DNA of 17,061 bases from Peptoniphilus sp. (GTDB lineage: Bacteria > Bacillota > Clostridia > Tissierellales > Peptoniphilaceae): the NCBI GenBank assembly GCA_029983555.1, contig JASBZH010000033.1, positions 1 through 17,061 on the forward strand, written 5' to 3'. Under the pieces are notes generated by a model. That model was not told the origin of the DNA. It made no database searches and saw only the letters and a list, made by a program, of their open reading frames with translations. Numbering within the stretch: position 1 is the stretch's first letter; each line of letters opens with the position of its first letter. A program made the position numbers and the translations under genes. Below are positions 14,405 to 17,061 of the stretch, in pieces.

Positions 14405-15889
14405 GTGAAAAATAGTAGATATGGAACTTTGTTTAAAACTAAGAATGGTAATATGTATTTTTATGATTCAGGAACAGGGAAGATAGTTACTGGTACACAT
14501 GAAGAAATAGGTCTTTTGAAAAAAATATTAGATAATGAAATAAATTTAGATGAAGTAAGCAATATAGATTCGAATTTATGGGAGTTCTTAAAAAAAGAGC
14601 ATTTATTTGAACTACCTGAAAAAAATTCTTTTAATTTTCCGACAAAAGAAAAATTAATACAAATGATTTCGGGAAATTGTTCACAAATTATTCTAGAATT
14701 GACAGAAAAATGTAATTTTCGTTGTGGATACTGTATATACAATGAGAATGTTTCAAAATTTAGAGATTTTGGGAAAAATGATATGAGTTTTGAAACAGCA
14801 AAAAAAGCTTTAGATTTAGTCTTAACTAATTATAAACGTGATGAATTTTTTTTAACTTTTTACGGTGGAGAACCATTACTTAACTTTAAGTTAATGAAAC
14901 AATGTATAGAGTATGTAAGGAATTATTATAATAATATTAAATTTGGAGTATCTTTTACTACAAATCTTTCGTTATTAAATAGAGATATGATTGATTATTT
15001 TTGTGAGCTTTCTGATGCTGATATAGCAGTAAATATTATGTGTAGTATTGATGGACCAATAGAAACTCATGATAGGTTTAGAAGATATGAAGGAGGGAAA
15101 CCATCATTTGAACATGTTATAAATAAATTTAAATTATTAGTTAAATATTTTTATAAACCTAATGACCTAAATAGGGTTATTTCAATAAATTGTGTGATAT
15201 CACCTCCATGTGATGATAAAAAAATAGATAAAATTAGGAATTTTTTTGAAAAAGAACTAGAGTTACCAAAAGGTATTAAATATAGCTTAGGGTATGTTGA
15301 TGCTGATGAAGAAGTATACGATTATTTTCAAGGAAATTTGATTTCATTGTGTGATTCTGATGGTAAATCTGCAAACATTGGGAATGCTACTACTGAAAAA
15401 ATTTTAAAAACGGAATCGCCTATTATTGATAGGAACGATTTTAATATTATGTTAAATTCTATAACTTCGGTATATAGAAGAGAACTGTATGATAAACCTA
15501 AAAATAAAGGAAAAAGTTTACATGGCAATTGTATTCCTGGAGAAACAAGATTATATGTAACTTGTGAAGGAAATTTTTTACCTTGTGAGAGAGTTGGTGA
15601 TTCTCCATATATTGGAAATATAAATGATGGATTTGATTATAATGTTATATTAGAAAAGTATTTCCTTGAATATATAAAACACTACGAAGATAAATGTAAT
15701 GATTGTTGGGCACAGAAACTATGTAATATATGCTATGCAAGAAATATGGGCAAAGTCGGAGTAGAAGAACCAAGTTATTTATGTGATGAGATGAAGATAG
15801 AATCTAAAAGAAAACTTATCAATTATTACGATATTTTAGAAAATAATAAGGAACTTTTAAAAAATGCTGTTCATGAAATTATCGTATAA
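14405..15889 (+). CDS. Radical SAM/SPASM peptide maturase
   Basis: A 494-aa iron-sulfur enzyme that likely modifies a ribosomal peptide, as do sactipeptide and ranthipeptide maturases that make thioether links from Cys. Residues 1-90 (YFYDSGTGKIVTGTHEEIG...) resemble the N-terminal leader-binding domain of such enzymes. The radical SAM core has CX3CX2C at C103, C107 and C110 (LTEKCNFRCGYCIYN) and GGEP at 154-157. The C-terminal SPASM region has C376, C387, C394, C431, C434, C440, C443 and C460, including CNDCWAQKLCNICYA, enough for two auxiliary clusters. The length and lack of internal stops show an intact gene. GTG start with GGGAGG 6 nt upstream. It is AT-richer than the glycolysis operon, suggesting transfer. 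It may belong to the CcpM (CLI_3235-class) group, but the substrate is unknown and no precursor gene is seen nearby. Confidence 0.85.
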   Translation: MKNSRYGTLFKTKNGNMYFYDSGTGKIVTGTHEEIGLLKKILDNEINLDEVSNIDSNLWEFLKKEHLFELPEKNSFNFPTKEKLIQMISGNCSQIILELTEKCNFRCGYCIYNENVSKFRDFGKNDMSFETAKKALDLVLTNYKRDEFFLTFYGGEPLLNFKLMKQCIEYVRNYYNNIKFGVSFTTNLSLLNRDMIDYFCELSDADIAVNIMCSIDGPIETHDRFRRYEGGKPSFEHVINKFKLLVKYFYKPNDLNRVISINCVISPPCDDKKIDKIRNFFEKELELPKGIKYSLGYVDADEEVYDYFQGNLISLCDSDGKSANIGNATTEKILKTESPIIDRNDFNIMLNSITSVYRRELYDKPKNKGKSLHGNCIPGETRLYVTCEGNFLPCERVGDSPYIGNINDGFDYNVILEKYFLEYIKHYEDKCNDCWAQKLCNICYARNMGKVGVEEPSYLCDEMKIESKRKLINYYDILENNKELLKNAVHEIIV

Positions 15890-16856
15890 TAACTTAAAAC
15901 AATTTTTGAATAAAGATAGGTTATTTAAGTGTATACAGTTTTTACTATTAACAATAACTATTATATTATTTATTCAAATTGATTTTTTGAAGAATTTTTA
16001 TATTTTAGATATAAATAAAATGATAAGATATAGCGATAAAAAAATTATTTTATCTTCTGTTTACCAGCAATTTAAATCTTTCGGTATTGATTATGAATAT
16101 ATTTTGTATACGATTATTTTTTCTATATTTACTTTTATTCCTATAGGAATTGTATTAGAAATGTGCACCAAAAGTGATAGGAAAAATTTTAAGATTAAAA
16201 TAATTTGCATTTATTTTATACTAAAATTTATTAGTTCAAATTTTGTAGCTGTCGATACATTAATATTTAATATTATAGGTATTTTAATTGGAATCTTCTT
16301 AAATAGAAATGTAAAAAATAAGAAAGAATTGATTTTTATTATAATTATAATATTATTTTATATCATTAGTTTTAAGCCAATAACAGAATTGTTTATATTT
16401 GATTTAACCTATTCAGATTCAAAAAAGTTTTATTCTGAAGATAGTTTATTAACTAAAAATAGAGAAATTAATAGTCAGTTAAGCGGTTTATATGAACCAT
16501 ATATAGAATTTAAACATGATTTAAAAGATAATAAGTACGTTGAAGGTATATTTGAAGGTTTTGAAATCTATGATCATAATATAAAAATTAAAATATCTGG
16601 AAAAGTAATGAATTTTATTTTGAACGATAATATTACTATCATAGATAAACAGACTTTAGATTATAATAGTAATGAAATATTTTTACATTATGGATTAAAT
16701 GAACTTTTAAAGAATAATTTGCCATTGAATAAGAGAATACGTACAAAAGAAAGAATGTTTGAATTAATAAATAGTAAAAGTAGAGTAACTTTAACTTTAG
16801 ATAATACAAATAATATTAAATATATTTGTATAAGTAGCTATGAGTACAGAAAGTAA
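15864..16856 (+). CDS. VanZ-like membrane protein
   Basis: A 330-aa protein. The N-terminal half has about five hydrophobic segments (near residues 22-40, 76-95, 108-126, 130-148 and 156-174). Two of them match the VanZ-like pattern: FIPIGIVLEMC, then VDTLIFNIIGILIGIF, where VanZ proteins have an acidic residue before an N..G segment. Residues about 175-330 are polar and AT-encoded, with no domain I recognise. The start ATG 15864 overlaps the maturase end by 26 nt, with AAGGAAC about 10 nt upstream; ATG 15873 is the alternative. The overlap shows one operon with the maturase. VanZ itself gives low-level teicoplanin resistance by an unclear mechanism. Here it could serve immunity or export for the peptide; this is inference. 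Confidence 0.65.
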   Translation: MLFMKLSYNNLKQFLNKDRLFKCIQFLLLTITIILFIQIDFLKNFYILDINKMIRYSDKKIILSSVYQQFKSFGIDYEYILYTIIFSIFTFIPIGIVLEMCTKSDRKNFKIKIICIYFILKFISSNFVAVDTLIFNIIGILIGIFLNRNVKNKKELIFIIIIILFYIISFKPITELFIFDLTYSDSKKFYSEDSLLTKNREINSQLSGLYEPYIEFKHDLKDNKYVEGIFEGFEIYDHNIKIKISGKVMNFILNDNITIIDKQTLDYNSNEIFLHYGLNELLKNNLPLNKRIRTKERMFELINSKSRVTLTLDNTNNIKYICISSYEYRK

Positions 16857-16861
16857 TTAAT

Positions 16862-17061
16862 ATGGTAAATATGATGGATAAAAAAACTATAGATATAAAT
16901 CAAATAAAGCTAATAGCAGATATATGCATGGTTATACAGCATATGGCATATCGTAAATTTTTTTCAGGAACTATTACATCTTATGCTATTGCGCTTGGAT
17001 ATATTGTTTTCCCCCTAATTGTTTATACTCTTGTGGAAGGATTTAAGCGTTCTAAAAATAT
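16862..17061 (+). CDS. TraX-like membrane protein, 5' part
   Basis: An open frame runs from ATG 16862 (alternatives at 16871 and 16874) to the window end, giving 66 codons. The segment NQIKLIADICMVIQHMAYR, then GYIVFPLIVYTLVEGFKRSK, follows the plan of TraX-family proteins (KxIA...M..DH followed by FP.F.F...EGF). TraX acetylates F pilin, and relatives are multi-pass membrane acyltransferase-like proteins. It starts 5 nt after the VanZ-like gene, so it is in the same operon. The catalytic-type Asp-His pair of many relatives reads Gln-His here, which may be natural variation. The C-terminus is outside the window. Confidence 0.6.
   Translation, partial: MVNMMDKKTIDINQIKLIADICMVIQHMAYRKFFSGTITSYAIALGYIVFPLIVYTLVEGFKRSKN

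Overview
The window suggests an AT-rich, low-GC Gram-positive anaerobe. Peptoniphilaceae or a relative (Tissierellia) is my best guess, from the SLH surface protein, the compact pgk-tpiA-gpmI-eno operon, strong Shine-Dalgarno sites with frequent TTG/GTG starts, and intergenic 'CATCCTGAGCG...GTCGAAGGATCT' repeats. This is inference from gene content and style; no rRNA or marker search was possible.

Layout. (1) 1-2440: an NCS2 purine permease, its terminator, then about 1.4 kb with no gene. That gap holds a mosaic repeat locus: a three-unit 132/133-bp tandem array, a long imperfect palindrome, and a second block that looks like a contracted relative. Two orphan terminator-like hairpins follow. 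(2) 2655-5898: a well-formed promoter, a secreted SLH-domain protein, and gltX 13 nt after it, closed by a long hairpin. (3) 5908-11757: an operon of overlapping glycolysis genes, pgk-tpiA-gpmI-eno, that turns 1,3-bisphosphoglycerate into phosphoenolpyruvate, plus TIM. It is followed by a SixA-like histidine phosphatase touching eno and a flavin-binding lipoprotein, then a terminator. (4) About 11770-12490: an IS200/IS605-family element whose TnpA seems dead, with His at the expected catalytic Tyr and a C-terminal frameshift. (5) 12895-17061: a visibly AT-richer accessory region. A consensus-like promoter leads into two badly decayed reading frames. Intact genes follow: a radical SAM/SPASM peptide maturase with an N-terminal leader-recognition-like domain, a VanZ-like membrane protein overlapping it, and the start of a TraX-like membrane protein cut by the window end.

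How they may work together. Regions 2 and 3 are ordinary housekeeping, with two odd partnerships: SLH protein with gltX, and SixA-like phosphatase with enolase. Region 5 looks like a ribosomally made, post-translationally modified peptide (RiPP) locus of the Cys-rich/ranthipeptide-sactipeptide kind. Its upstream partner genes have decayed while the maturase stays open, and no precursor peptide is recognisable. It is either a locus in decay or a maturase serving a peptide encoded elsewhere. This is the part most worth following up.
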